DNA of 64,000 nucleotides from Halorussus vallis (GTDB lineage: Archaea; Halobacteriota; Halobacteria; Halobacteriales; Haladaptataceae), in the NCBI RefSeq assembly GCF_024138165.1, contig NZ_CP100000.1:3162001-3226000 (forward strand). Direction: 5' to 3'. The stretch's first letter is position 1. Every line of letters begins with the position of its first letter. Positions 45,616-55,817 of this stretch are shown here, piece by piece. The translations under genes were made by a program, and so were the position numbers. Below the pieces are notes generated by a model that searched no databases, was not told the origin of the DNA, and saw only the letters and a list, made by a program, of their open reading frames with translations.

Positions 45616-45854
45616 GCGTAGGCGTAACGCCCTGCCATACATAAAGGTTGGCTGTACGCGCAATATCTATTGAAACCAGAAAAGCAGAGAATGCCCACAT
45701 TGGGCCGTCTATCGACTATATGTGTCTGCTTAGTAGGGAATTCAAATCTTCGATTCGCTTAAAAGTCTAGTTACAAATCTTAGCTTTTAAGTCCATCTCG
45801 GTCTGGTGAAGTAGACCAGATTGAATCCTCCGAACCGAGAAACGAGGAGTACCT

Positions 45855-46565
45855 CTAAAATTTCCCCTGAAGCTCGTCAATTAGAGTGGCGCTCTCGGAA
45901 TTGATTAGTGTTTTAAGGAGATTCTGGAGGAGACGCAGATCAATTTCCTCAGTGTCCGAGCTCCCTTCGTAACCAGCAATAGGGGCATAGGCCATCTGTG
46001 CCCCGTAGAAAATACTGATTACACGAGTGTGTTTTCCAATATCCCCCAGTGCATAGCCAGCGACGTCAATTCCTTGACGAGACGCCGCATTGAGACACTG
46101 GAGTAGAGATAAAGCGTCAGTTTCTGTTTCGGCTCGAACGACTATTTTTGCAATATCCCCATATTGGGAGCAATTTGAAATAATATTCTGAAGCCGTTGT
46201 TCGGTAGGTGTTTCTTCCACGTTATAGTATGAGATGACTGTGCTAGCGCTTTCTTTCTGAAATTTCCTCACAATGTGTTCGTTTTCTTTCGCCACAGATA
46301 GTTCGAATTCTACTGTTTTAATTTTGTCTGCGGGTTGTTCCGAGACGATGTTGTAAAGTGCTTTTTCCTGCTCCTCACTGCTATTGACTTGATTAACAAC
46401 GTCTGAAACGATGATTGGGGTATCACCATCATAGTTGGATATTTGTCCATACGGGTCTTTTGCCTCACCAAATCGAAACTCTACTAAATCAATGATATCC
46501 TCGACAGTAGACACTTGGCTTAGATCGTCGGTTAATCCAACAAGCTGGTATTCGCCCGCATTCAT
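45855..46565 (-). CDS. AroD paralogue lacking the catalytic histidine
   Basis: A 236-residue protein colinear with the 44872 enzyme. Arg31 (EFRFG), the Schiff-base Lys140 (GDIAKIVV) and GDIGKHTR are kept, but the ISHHDF block reads ISYYNV, so His114 becomes Tyr and Asp115 becomes Asn. It may form a Schiff base without dehydrating the normal substrate, catalyse another reaction, or regulate. It starts about 135 bp from the IclR stop on the same strand. Very AT-rich for a haloarchaeal gene. Confidence 0.78.
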   Translation of the reverse strand: MNAGEYQLVGLTDDLSQVSTVEDIIDLVEFRFGEAKDPYGQISNYDGDTPIIVSDVVNQVNSSEEQEKALYNIVSEQPADKIKTVEFELSVAKENEHIVRKFQKESASTVISYYNVEETPTEQRLQNIISNCSQYGDIAKIVVRAETETDALSLLQCLNAASRQGIDVAGYALGDIGKHTRVISIFYGAQMAYAPIAGYEGSSDTEEIDLRLLQNLLKTLINSESATLIDELQGKF

Positions 46566-46700
46566 AGTCGGTTATTCTAACTAGGTGCATAAAAACCATC
46601 CGGGGCCGTTGTTCTGTACTACTCCCCCGGATAAGCGAATTCGTGTACCAGCGGCTCGTTCAACAATGACGTCAAGGAGGAAGTGGCCGAGAGGGTGTAT

Positions 46701-47477
46701 TTACCGATTCTTTTTGATCTTGAGTTCGATTATATTCTTCTTGCTCAGAAGTTCAGGGCCCAATTCCTCTTCAATTCGCTCTTGCTCCATTCGGCTCTGC
46801 GGGCCACTAATGCTTATTGCACCGATTGCGTTGTCCGGTTCTGAGACAACTGCAGTCCCCACTGCACAGACCCCAGCGTAGTGTTCTCCACGGTTGATAG
46901 AGTACCCTCGTTCACGAATATCCTCGAGTTCTTCGAAGAGAGTATCCTCATCGGTAATTGTATCGTCGGTCAGTGCTGGAAGTCCTCGTTCATCGATGAC
47001 ACGATCAACTTCGTCTTCCGTCAGTTCTGCAAGAATGGCCTTTCCTGTTGCAGTTGAATGGAGGTACAAGTGGTCACCCATCGGTGCGTTATCGTCGATC
47101 GAATCTGGACTCTGGGACTTATATAACTGGACAGAATACCCATTTTCCTTTACCGTAGCGTTTGTGTGCTCACCTGTTTTTACTCGCAAGTCGTCCAGCT
47201 CCGGTTTGGCTGCCTGATAAAGAACCAGCTCATCGCGCATTTCACCACCCACCTCAAGGAACTTTAAACTACATTGATACTCCTTCGATCTCTTCACAAC
47301 GTAGTTTGACTCGACGAGCGTCGCCAAATGGATATGAGTCGTACTCACAGGCATCTCCAGATCCTCCGCGGTCTGAGAGAGCGTTGCACCCTCTGTCTCT
47401 CGAAGATACTCCAGAATCTCAAACGATTGTTTGACACTCTTCAATTGCCGTGAGCCCGTTTCGCTCTGATCCGCCAT
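46701..47477 (-). CDS. IclR-family transcriptional regulator
   Basis: A 258-residue regulator from the ATG at 47477. The winged helix (LKSVKQSFEILEYLRE, then PVSTTHIHLATL) precedes an effector domain with HSTATGKAILAEL and GVCAVGTAVVSEP. IclR members often control aromatic and hydroaromatic acid catabolism in bacteria. Here it is flanked by an AroD-like gene and, past a decayed MFS gene, an SDR gene, so it is the best candidate regulator of the island. Confidence 0.88.
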   Translation of the reverse strand: MADQSETGSRQLKSVKQSFEILEYLRETEGATLSQTAEDLEMPVSTTHIHLATLVESNYVVKRSKEYQCSLKFLEVGGEMRDELVLYQAAKPELDDLRVKTGEHTNATVKENGYSVQLYKSQSPDSIDDNAPMGDHLYLHSTATGKAILAELTEDEVDRVIDERGLPALTDDTITDEDTLFEELEDIRERGYSINRGEHYAGVCAVGTAVVSEPDNAIGAISISGPQSRMEQERIEEELGPELLSKKNIIELKIKKNR

Positions 47478-47949
47478 AGGAGGTCTATAGAGAGTGGCGG
47501 TACAAATAGCTCTCGAAATTTCCAACAATATTGAAACGGGAGGGTGGTATACAGATAAGGGAACTACCCGTTGAGCGCCGTACTATAAGTTCAGCGAACT
47601 CGTGTATTCTACGCACTAAACATAAGTGTAGGTATTATTATGAATGCGGAAAATATTACATATGTATTGATGTGGCGTCTCACGAACTGATTCTATCCTG
47701 CGTCGATGTACCATCTAAACATGAATAATTGGAAAATAGAAGGGATTATACCGTTACCGATTGCTGACGAAGATACAGCAAAGGTACATCTACTATGGAA
47801 CCAAATAGCTAGAGCGCAAAGACTGCAAACGGGAAAATGCAAGGAATTATGTTAGATTCTCTTGAAGTATGAGATGAACGACTACCTATACTGAAAAATA
47901 TTATAGAGGAATTTATGTCATTATCTCAAAGCCCTCTTATTTACGTTGA
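47478..47949. other. AT-rich intergenic DNA
   Basis: About 470 bp upstream of the IclR gene with no convincing gene. A short frame at 47531-47728 has no family features. It probably contains the IclR promoter; no clear repeat pair stood out. Confidence 0.5.
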
Positions 47950-48376
47950 TTACAATGCTTGTTCGGCATCAATCGTAGGCAAATCGTATTGAGCTGCGAT
48001 TACGGCGGATGAAAAAAACAGACGAACCCAGAAAAACGGCACGCCATCTTGATATCGAGAGGGTGACGCTCACGAGCTGGGGCGTAAGAACTGCTCCAAC
48101 AGCCCAAATGAGCGTATAGGTGATAAACATCTTTCCTCGGTTATCAGGGTGTGAGCCCTGTACATCTCCCGTTTTGAGTCCTACTGGAGCAGTTTTCCAA
48201 TGATGTCGAAAACGCTCCTGCCACTTGGTTTGAAGGGGAACTCTCACCGAGGGCTTATATACCATTACAGGAGTAGTTCTGTAACGGACGGCCATCAGGC
48301 GACCGATGTGAGTTTCGATAATTTTGAAAATAGATGACGTTGGGACTGAAATGGTGATAGAGGCAATATTCTCCAA
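47950..48376 (-). pseudogene. decayed MFS transporter fragment
   Basis: A minus-strand frame ends in membrane-helix sequence like MFS permeases (NRGKMFITYTLIWAVGAVL, then SRWRAVFLGSSVFF). A one-base shift near 48010 continues it naturally as FFSSAVIAAQYDLPTIDAEQAL to a stop at 47950. The N-terminal and C-terminal portions of a full transporter are absent. It points to an earlier transporter in this island; the assignment rests on short matches. Confidence 0.45.
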
Positions 48377-48420
48377 CTACAACAATCTCTAAATATGAGG
48401 GTGGTCGATTTAGAGTATCG

Positions 48421-49317
48421 ATGGCAGCCCAAAACGTACTAGTGACGGGTCCATACGGTGAGGCTGGCGAGGCGATTCTCACCTACTTGGCCGGCAAAGA
48501 GGAGTACAACTTCACGTATCTCAACCGAAGCGATCACCCGGAATACGAAACCCACGTCGCCGATATCGCCGATTACGAGGCAATCCGACCTGCATTTGAC
48601 GGACAAGACGCCGTCATTCACCTTGCGGCTCAATCGGACGCAGGGGCTGAGTTTGAGGATATTATTGAGCCAAACATCGTGGGCACGTATAACGTCCTCA
48701 AAGCAATGGAGGACGCAGACGTCAAGAAGCTCATCTACGCGTCCTCACAGCGAGTAATGGGACTGTACGAAGAAGAACACGCACCAGAACTCTACGAGGA
48801 GGACTATCCCAGTGAGTACGATCCTCTCAGACTTTCTCACGAGACGATACCGAAGCCCGACGGTTATTACGGTGCGTCGAAGATGTTCGGTGAGTACATT
48901 TGCCAAACCCATGCGCGTCGTGACGGTGCGCCCGAGCAGGTCTACTCTCTCCGGATTTCCAGCGTCCGAACGGAAGAATATGACCACCCCTACGGTGACG
49001 CTGAGCGAGGAGTCGACCGCGGTGGTGAGCACAAGGTCGAGGATGGAGAAGTATGGGATCAGTCCCAAACTGGCTCCTGGGAACGCGGAAGTCAAGAGTA
49101 CAAGGAGATGGAAAAGCGGCTCAAGGCATCGTGGACGTCTCAACGCGACTTTGCACAGATGCTAGAGTGTTGTCTTGAGGATGAGGACGTCACTTACGAT
49201 ACGTTCTACGCAGTAAGTGGCAACGATGCTCGCTGGTTCGATATCGAGCATGCACAGGCCGTTCTCGGCTACGAGCCACAGGACAACGGCTCAGAGTGGA
49301 CGAGTCCTCCAGAGTAA
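48421..49317 (+). CDS. NAD-dependent SDR epimerase/dehydrogenase (uronate dehydrogenase-like)
   Basis: A 298-residue extended SDR. The cofactor motif is TGPYGEAG, followed by HVADIADYEAI, the HLAAQSDAG strand and the catalytic Tyr-Lys in YYGASKMFGE. The NRSDHPEY segment after the second strand fits NAD preference. It is closest in layout to uronate dehydrogenases and to archaeal Azf-type sugar dehydrogenases, which oxidise a sugar C1. Divergent from the IclR side of the island; a sugar-acid or cyclitol-type substrate would fit. Confidence 0.82.
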   Translation: MAAQNVLVTGPYGEAGEAILTYLAGKEEYNFTYLNRSDHPEYETHVADIADYEAIRPAFDGQDAVIHLAAQSDAGAEFEDIIEPNIVGTYNVLKAMEDADVKKLIYASSQRVMGLYEEEHAPELYEEDYPSEYDPLRLSHETIPKPDGYYGASKMFGEYICQTHARRDGAPEQVYSLRISSVRTEEYDHPYGDAERGVDRGGEHKVEDGEVWDQSQTGSWERGSQEYKEMEKRLKASWTSQRDFAQMLECCLEDEDVTYDTFYAVSGNDARWFDIEHAQAVLGYEPQDNGSEWTSPPE

Positions 49318-49436
49318 GCGAGAAACAGAGCTTGACGGATGACACGGTGTCCGTCCAAAGAGATTCGATGTACTGGCGAAAAAGCGGTTAGCGTTTGACT
49401 CCATTCTAGTTGAGTCTGTTCGTCTGCGGTGTGTGG

Positions 49437-50126
49437 TTACTGAATCGAGTCTTCTGGACCGACGACTTCCAACTCCTCGAACAGTTCATCGTAGCCGTTG
49501 ATCTCGTAGAGGTACGCACCCTCTTTGACTTCTTGGCGTGTCGTATCCTCTGCATTGATTTTCTGATGGGCGAGATCGAGGACCTCCTCAGCACCGTCTC
49601 CGGGGATGACCGCTATTCCGTCATCGTCACCGACGACGATATCTCCTGGGTCGACACTTACACCGCCACAGGAGATTGTGACGTTGATCGAACCAGGATC
49701 CTGCTTCAGGGGTCCTTGGGGATTGACACCGCGGCCGTAGACCGGGAACTCCATCTCAGCGATTTCTCTACTGTCTCGGTAGGCTCCATCGATGATGACC
49801 CCCGAGAGATTGTGCGCTTTACAGGACTGGCACATCAGCTCTCCAAGGTGTCCTGTATCGGTGTAGCCGTCACAATCGATAACCAAGACGTCACCCGGTT
49901 CGGCCATCGTGATGGCCTTGTGGATGATCAGGTTGTCGCCCGGCGCTGCTTTAACTGTGACCGCAGTGCCGGCCATCTCGACACCGTCGTAAGCAGGTCT
50001 AATCCCAGAGTCCATCGTCAGGCCGACGTTCCCAGTCACGTCGGAAACGATTGTACTGGGAACCTCTTCGAAAGCCTCAACGATTTCACTGTCCGGTTTC
50101 TCGATATCGTACTCTATTGTATGCAC
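49437..50126 (-). CDS. RraA/HMG aldolase-family protein
   Basis: A 229-residue protein beginning at a GTG (MHTIEYD). It has the RraA fold signatures: SDVTGNVG, AGTAVTVKAAPGDNL, HLGELMCQSCKA and GVIIDGAYRDSREI with the catalytic Arg and Asp. Members include 4-hydroxy-4-methyl-2-oxoglutarate and 4-carboxy-4-hydroxy-2-oxoadipate aldolases, which yield pyruvate and oxaloacetate. Next to a TTT binding protein and an alcohol dehydrogenase, a last-step aldolase of an acid-catabolic route is likely. Confidence 0.83.
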   Translation of the reverse strand: MHTIEYDIEKPDSEIVEAFEEVPSTIVSDVTGNVGLTMDSGIRPAYDGVEMAGTAVTVKAAPGDNLIIHKAITMAEPGDVLVIDCDGYTDTGHLGELMCQSCKAHNLSGVIIDGAYRDSREIAEMEFPVYGRGVNPQGPLKQDPGSINVTISCGGVSVDPGDIVVGDDDGIAVIPGDGAEEVLDLAHQKINAEDTTRQEVKEGAYLYEINGYDELFEELEVVGPEDSIQ

Positions 50127-50386
50127 ATACTCGTTGAGGCAAACAATACACGTAAAACCATCGGTGGGCTATCTGGCGCTCTCGTTCAGGATGTTGTCTG
50201 GAATCAAATAAATATTGGAGTCCGTCAAAAAGGTTCGATGGGGACAGAATCTACCTGTTACCACCGTTGACTATCATACTCCTAAAAAACAGGGGACAGC
50301 ACCATTCGAGCATTTTGGGCACTGTAGCACCAAAATGCACTACGGACAAAGGTCATACCTCTCCCTCGTCGACGTCGCTCAGGTGG

Positions 50387-51409
50387 TTACTGTTTCTTGA
50401 TGCCGAGTTTGTCTACCAGGTTTCCGTAGTACTTGTACTGCTCGTCGAGGAACTTCTTCAGTTCTTTGGGGCCACGCTTGACACGGATGAATCCGTTGTT
50501 GCTCATGAACTCCTTGAACGCCTTGTCCTCGTAGACCGAGTTGTACACGTCCACGATTTTCTTTTGGCGGTCTTCGGAAAGCTCCGGGGGTGCAAAATGC
50601 GCCAGCCAGGAACCGATACGGATGTCGAGACCCTGGCTCGCTAACGTCGGGGTGTTCGGAAGCGACTTCACCTTCTTGTCGAACGCGACGCCCAGTGCGG
50701 TTAGCTTTCCGTCCTTGACCTGGGGTGCGACTTCAGCGGCACCCACCGCAGTACAGTCGACCTCACCGTTTGCGACGGCCGTCATTGCAGGCGCTGCACC
50801 ATCGTAGCTGATGTGTTCGACTTTTACGCCTGCCTCGTCCGCGATGGCTGCCGCAGCCATGTGCCACGACGAACCGAATCCGGAGTTGGCCATCTTGAGC
50901 TTGTTCTTCTTCCCGTAGGAGATCCAATCATCGAGAGATTTGAACTGAGAGTCTTTTTTGACGACGAGTGCTGCCGGGAACTCAGTGTACTGCATAATCG
51001 GCGTGATATCGTCGGGACTGAGTTTGGCGATTCCGAGGTGTTCGAACAACGCAATTTCAGGTGCCGTACACCCAAGCGTGTGACCGTCCGGCTCGGCGTT
51101 TGCGGCGGCATTCATCCCGACGGAACCGGAACCACCGGTCTGGTTACTTACGTTCCAAGAGACATCGGTATGGCTCTTGGCAGCATCTGCAACGGCACGG
51201 CTGGTTCGGTCGGCACCACCGCCCGCTGCCCACGGAGCGATGATTTCAACCGGACGCGCCGGCCACTCCTGCTTGCCCGTAAGCTGTCCGAGACAGCCAG
51301 CAGTTGCCGCGAGACCTGACGCCCCGACGGTTCTTGCGAAGTTTCGTCGGCTGAGCACGGTTCGACGACTGGCTTTTTCACTGCTATCGCCTGCCATACT
51401 ATCCTTCAT
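50387..51409 (-). CDS. tctC: TctC-family substrate-binding lipoprotein
   Basis: A 340-residue binding protein of the tripartite tricarboxylate transporter (Bug/TctC) family. A Tat signal (SRRNFARTVG) is followed by the lipobox TAGC. Family features include EIIAPWAAGGGADRTSRAV and the ISYDGAAPAMTAVANGEVD segment. Bug proteins bind carboxylic acids, from citrate to aromatic acids. It stands on the minus strand, while the TctB and TctA genes are 2.4 kb away on the plus strand. It most likely feeds them. Confidence 0.9.
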   Translation of the reverse strand: MKDSMAGDSSEKASRRTVLSRRNFARTVGASGLAATAGCLGQLTGKQEWPARPVEIIAPWAAGGGADRTSRAVADAAKSHTDVSWNVSNQTGGSGSVGMNAAANAEPDGHTLGCTAPEIALFEHLGIAKLSPDDITPIMQYTEFPAALVVKKDSQFKSLDDWISYGKKNKLKMANSGFGSSWHMAAAAIADEAGVKVEHISYDGAAPAMTAVANGEVDCTAVGAAEVAPQVKDGKLTALGVAFDKKVKSLPNTPTLASQGLDIRIGSWLAHFAPPELSEDRQKKIVDVYNSVYEDKAFKEFMSNNGFIRVKRGPKELKKFLDEQYKYYGNLVDKLGIKKQ

Positions 51410-51649
51410 GTTTGACCCAACATATTAAACCTTCGGTTAGGCGGACTGATTACCGTCAGATTCCGTCGATGGAGAAAAGTCATTTCAATGACTCGATGGC
51501 GATTACAAATGGAGGGAATTACCCGGATATGCCCCCAAAAACTCGCAATTCGGTCTTCAACCAGTCTGGATTCAACGGAATCAGGCGGTCAGAGCGTTAG
51601 CATATACCAATGCGAAACCTTATAATACGCCACAGCCGAGTTTTCGCGT

Positions 51650-52693
51650 ATGCAAGGACTGGCGAAGACCAGCCATGAGTCTGGGAGTATGGAACTCATC
51701 ACCGTCGATACTCCGGAGCCGAAGTCGAACGAAGTGTTGATCGAAGTGGACTACGCTGGACTTTGTGGGAGCGATGCTGGAATATATGAATTCAAATCGG
51801 CGTTCGAACGGATGGATACGCCGACGATTATCGGCCATGAGTACACAGGCCGAGTAATTGAACTTGGTGAGAACGTCACACGGTTCTCTCAGGGAGAACG
51901 TGTCGTTGAACGCCCCATTCATGGTTGTGGTGAGTGTTACCAGTGCCAGACCGGCATGGAAAACATCTGTCAAGATTCCCAACTGACGGGGATAGACCAT
52001 AATGGGGCCTATGCAGGGTACATAATTGCGCCCGAGGATTCCCTCCAATCGGTACCGGGCGATGTCGATCCACGACATGCGGCGCTCGCTGAACCGACTG
52101 CGGTCTGCACACGCGCAGTCATCGAGAACTCCCGAGTTGATGCGGGCGACAGAGTTCTCGTCGCTGGACCAGGTCCGATTGGCCTTCTCACTGCACAGGT
52201 TGCAGCAGCAGAGGGAGCAACAGTTACCGTTGCTGGCGTCACTCCGGACACGAAGTACCGTCTACCGCTCGCGGAGAAACTCGGGTTTTCGGCGATCAAC
52301 ATCGAGGAGATGGACTTGGAGGCGTACCGTGAGGAATTCACTGATGGAATCGGGTATGATGTGGTCTTCGATACGACCGGTCATCCCTCGGGACTCACGA
52401 TGGCCGCCGAGGAGGTCCGTAAGGGTGGACAAATCGTTATCGTTGGCCAACCGGGAGAAACAACACTGTCCTATACTCCGCTCGTTCGAGCAGAGGTAGA
52501 CTTGCAGTGTTCCTACAGTGCAATGTATGAGGACTTCGAACGAGCATTCCGACTGAGCGCCTCGGGTGACATCGACCATGAGACGTTCCTTGACGACCGA
52601 TTCAGTCTGCTTGACTCAGAGAAAGCCTTCAAGGCATTCTTGGCTGGTGAAACCTGCAAACCCATCTTCGATGCATCCTCTCTACGAGAGTGA
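51650..52693 (+). CDS. zinc-dependent alcohol dehydrogenase (MDR family)
   Basis: A 347-residue medium-chain dehydrogenase. The catalytic zinc ligands are Cys in GLCGSD, the IGHEYTG His/Glu pair and a later Glu; the structural zinc lobe is intact (GCGECYQCQTGMENICQ, four Cys). The Rossmann motif is VAGPGPIGLL. It resembles sorbitol, threonine and polyol dehydrogenases. Between TctC and the MBL gene, it could oxidise a hydroxy group of the imported acid. Confidence 0.87.
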   Translation: MQGLAKTSHESGSMELITVDTPEPKSNEVLIEVDYAGLCGSDAGIYEFKSAFERMDTPTIIGHEYTGRVIELGENVTRFSQGERVVERPIHGCGECYQCQTGMENICQDSQLTGIDHNGAYAGYIIAPEDSLQSVPGDVDPRHAALAEPTAVCTRAVIENSRVDAGDRVLVAGPGPIGLLTAQVAAAEGATVTVAGVTPDTKYRLPLAEKLGFSAINIEEMDLEAYREEFTDGIGYDVVFDTTGHPSGLTMAAEEVRKGGQIVIVGQPGETTLSYTPLVRAEVDLQCSYSAMYEDFERAFRLSASGDIDHETFLDDRFSLLDSEKAFKAFLAGETCKPIFDASSLRE

Positions 52694-52931
52694 TGATTGC
52701 TTCGTGCATGTATCCTTAATTTAGGCAGATGACCATTCTCAGCACTTCGTTCTCAAGGGTGTTGGCGAAGCGGTCATCTCTTTGGTCGCTCTAGAATGCG
52801 TGAACGCACCATAATCCCACCTCTAAGGATATCTGAATGCTGAGAGGGAGAAATTGAGACTGGCTATGTACGTCTCAGTACTGCAGACGTCTAGCTGGCA
52901 TTTCGCTTGAGGCGTGATTGGGAGCGACGAA

Positions 52932-53606
52932 TCAGTTGTTCCGCGGATCCCACTCGTTCCATTCACGCTCTACGAGATAGTCGTCCAGTTTGCCCTTGGG
53001 GTTCTCGAAGACGTGTGAACCGTGGAAGACCAGCAGCGTAACGAAGTCGTGTTCGAGTAGATTGTAGAGGTTAAGCTCTGCATCCTTGTGATTGTCATTG
53101 AACAGTGCCGGAGGCGGAAGGAGATACCCTTCTGGAAGTCCGCCTCGGTCAGCACCGTCCAGAGCATCACCGGAGATGAGGATGTTTCTGTCTTTGAGGA
53201 GTAGCGCCGACGTCGCTTCTGTGTGCCCGGGTACCTGAATGACTCGAATGTTGCCTTCAAGGACGTCTCCATCCTCAAAGGCAATGTCAGGCTCGATGTC
53301 GAGGTCCGCCTCATCGAGGTGGTCGTAGAGTTTCGTCTCGTCCGCCGGCATTGCGAGTTCGGGCGAGAACGCCTCAACCACGTGAGCGAGTCCACCGTGG
53401 TGACCGTGATCGCCATGGGTAAGGATTACGCGGTCAACGGTTCCGTATTCGGCTCGAAGCGTTTCAACGAGTTCCTCGCCGTTTTCGTCGAACGCCGTGT
53501 CGATGAGTGTGATTTCCCCCTCCGCTGGCATATCTTCCAATACGAACACCCGAACGTGCTCGAACTGTATCTGGTCGATTCCCTCTAATACGTTATTTGC
53601 GCTCAT
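52932..53606 (-). CDS. metallo-beta-lactamase-fold hydrolase with atypical metal motif
   Basis: A 224-residue MBL-fold protein. The usual HxHxDH motif reads THGDHGHHGG: the second His is Asp and the Asp position is Gly, with His residues shifted next to them. The other ligands are recognisable (VPGHTEATSALL, ISGDALD, VFHGSHVF). Two-metal binding is thus uncertain or rearranged. MBL proteins include lactonases and thioesterases, so a lactone-opening step is possible. Divergent from the TctB start. Confidence 0.8.
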   Translation of the reverse strand: MSANNVLEGIDQIQFEHVRVFVLEDMPAEGEITLIDTAFDENGEELVETLRAEYGTVDRVILTHGDHGHHGGLAHVVEAFSPELAMPADETKLYDHLDEADLDIEPDIAFEDGDVLEGNIRVIQVPGHTEATSALLLKDRNILISGDALDGADRGGLPEGYLLPPPALFNDNHKDAELNLYNLLEHDFVTLLVFHGSHVFENPKGKLDDYLVEREWNEWDPRNN

Positions 53607-53814
53607 CTACAACCGCCAGATATGAGACAATCCTAATTAAGGTCGTCGGTCCACTGACGGTTCTCGGGTACCTCACCCTAAGCGAGCACGACAGATGTAA
53701 TAATAAACCAACTTTGTATCGATAAAAAGCACCGCGTTCCAATAACCAACTGGTGGGACCAGTACCTTTATACAACTACCATCCGTGATTTCGCAACACG
53801 AGCGTGAGACACTA

Positions 53815-54330
53815 ATGATTAAAGGCTGGATAGGAGATGTAGCTGATCGGACTTCCGGAAGTTCAATCTCATCGAGTCCCTTGTCGCTGGGATTCATCCT
53901 CCTCTCGCTCGTGGTCATCTATACCGCGAGTACGTTCCCGGAGGAGGGCACCCTTGGTCCCGGTTTCTTCCCGATGCTCATTTCAGTTGGGATTATCGTC
54001 TTTGCCGCTATTGACCTCCTGAACGAGACGGAAACTGAACTGGAAATGACCGAACTCGACTTTAGATCGCCGGCTGTCGTGCTAGGGTTGCTTGTGGCCT
54101 ACGTCTTCCTCATGCCCATTACCGGATTTTTAGTCGGGTCGATGCTGTTTCTCCCGGTGTTCCTTTACTATTCGAATATCCGCTCAAAGCCGACCCTCAT
54201 CGCACTCTCGATAGGGCTTCCCATCCTGTTGTTCTACATCTTCGGCCGCATCTTCCTAGTGCGGCTACCTGAGGGAATCATTCCGTTTTCGAGACTGCTT
54301 CCACGGCTCCCGCTGGGGGTGATGTTCTAA
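53815..54330 (+). CDS. tctB: TctB-family small membrane subunit
   Basis: A 171-residue membrane protein with four or five helices (about 30-50, 55-75, 100-120, 125-145 and later), as in TctB subunits. I use the ATG at 53815; a GTG at 53785 would add ten residues. Its TAA stop shares a base with the TctA ATG (TAATG), so the pair is translationally coupled. Confidence 0.82.
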   Translation: MIKGWIGDVADRTSGSSISSSPLSLGFILLSLVVIYTASTFPEEGTLGPGFFPMLISVGIIVFAAIDLLNETETELEMTELDFRSPAVVLGLLVAYVFLMPITGFLVGSMLFLPVFLYYSNIRSKPTLIALSIGLPILLFYIFGRIFLVRLPEGIIPFSRLLPRLPLGVMF

Positions 54331-55817
54331 TGGTCTTCGAATACATTGTCCAGGGGTTCGTGAACGTCATGGACCCGTTCGTAATCGGACTGATGATCTT
54401 GGGAATCTCGTTAGGGATTCTTATGGGTTCCATTCCCGGAATGACGGCGACGATGACGATCGCCGTGTTGCTCTCATTCACGTTCACGATGGAGCCAGCA
54501 CACGGAATGATGCTGCTCTTAGGTATCTATGGCGGGGCAGTCTATGCCGGGTCGATTCCAGCCATCTTGATTCGAACGCCAGGGACACCGTCGGCAGCAG
54601 CGACAATCTTCGACGGATATCCGCTATCCCAAAAGGGTGAAGCCGGACGAGCTATCCGGGTCAGCACGGTTTCTTCTTTCGTCGGTGGAGTGATAAGCGT
54701 CTTCGCATTAATGTTCTTCTCGCCTGTTATTGCGAACGCTGCACTCCGCTTTCGGTCACCCGAGTTTTTCGCACTTGCCGTCTTCGGACTCACGATTATC
54801 GCCAGTGTGAGCGGAGATTCCCTCACAAAAGGGATGATATCCGGCCTTCTCGGAATGCTCGTTGCATCCATAGGAATTGATCCAATCACGGGCTTCCACC
54901 GATTCACGTTCGATATCCCTGAACTTCTGACTGGTGTTGAATTCATTGCCGTGATGATAGGGCTGTTTGGGATCGCCGAAGGACTTCGTAAATATTCTGA
55001 AGGAATTGACGAGAACCAAGAGAAAGTTGACCAAGATATTTCGGGGCTGTTACCGTCGTTGTCGGACATACGGGCAATTGCCCCTGTTAGTACGGCGTCT
55101 GGTGTTCTTGGAGCGCTTGTCGGTGCTATTCCAGGTGCTGGAGGTGACATTGCAGCGTTCATCACGTACAATGAGGCGACACGGTGGCTCAAGAATGCAA
55201 CCCCGTCATTCGGTGACGGAAACATTCGTGGTGTCGCTGCTGCCGAATCTGGTAACAACGCAAGTACCGGCGGTGCGCTGATTCCGACGCTTACGTTAGG
55301 TATCCCAGGCGACTCTGTCTCCGCAATTCTCATTGGTGCCCTGTTAGTTCACGACGTGAACCCTGGTCCAGGGCTCTACAAAGATGAACCAGTACTACTG
55401 TACACCATATTCGTCGGGTTCCTGATCATTTACGTCTTCATATTGCTCTTCGGACTTCTTGGCGCAAACTACTGGGCGAAGATCATCAACATCCCGAAGC
55501 AGTTCCTTTGGCCCATCATCCTACTGCTTTGTGTCATCGGCGCAATTGCCCTTCGTGGCAATCTCTTCGACGCATGGGTGATGCTCGGAGCGGGACTACT
55601 CGGGTACGTGATGCGCCTCCGTGGTTATCCGCTCGCACCGATGGTCCTTGGATTAATTCTTGCCCCAATCGCTGAGGTGAACCTGCGTCGCTCGCTTGCG
55701 CTTTCGGGCGGGTCACTTGATATCTTCCTCGGCAGTCCTCTTGCCCTTCTCATCCTACTGCTCAGCGTACTAACGATACTACTTCCGACTGCACGGGCAC
55801 TTCGTGGAACGGCCTAA
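54330..55817 (+). CDS. tctA: TctA-family large permease subunit
   Basis: A 495-residue permease with about 12 membrane helices, the usual length for TctA. The two family glycine-proline motifs are present: MGSIPGMTATMTIAVLLSF and LVGAIPGAGGDIAAF. With TctB and the distant TctC binding protein it makes a complete tripartite tricarboxylate transporter, which imports carboxylates using an ion gradient; in this organism sodium would be a natural choice. Confidence 0.92.
   Translation: MVFEYIVQGFVNVMDPFVIGLMILGISLGILMGSIPGMTATMTIAVLLSFTFTMEPAHGMMLLLGIYGGAVYAGSIPAILIRTPGTPSAAATIFDGYPLSQKGEAGRAIRVSTVSSFVGGVISVFALMFFSPVIANAALRFRSPEFFALAVFGLTIIASVSGDSLTKGMISGLLGMLVASIGIDPITGFHRFTFDIPELLTGVEFIAVMIGLFGIAEGLRKYSEGIDENQEKVDQDISGLLPSLSDIRAIAPVSTASGVLGALVGAIPGAGGDIAAFITYNEATRWLKNATPSFGDGNIRGVAAAESGNNASTGGALIPTLTLGIPGDSVSAILIGALLVHDVNPGPGLYKDEPVLLYTIFVGFLIIYVFILLFGLLGANYWAKIINIPKQFLWPIILLLCVIGAIALRGNLFDAWVMLGAGLLGYVMRLRGYPLAPMVLGLILAPIAEVNLRRSLALSGGSLDIFLGSPLALLILLLSVLTILLPTARALRGTA

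Noticed and set aside
47531-47728. 65-codon frame upstream of the IclR gene
   Set aside because: AT-rich with no start context or family features; treated as non-coding.
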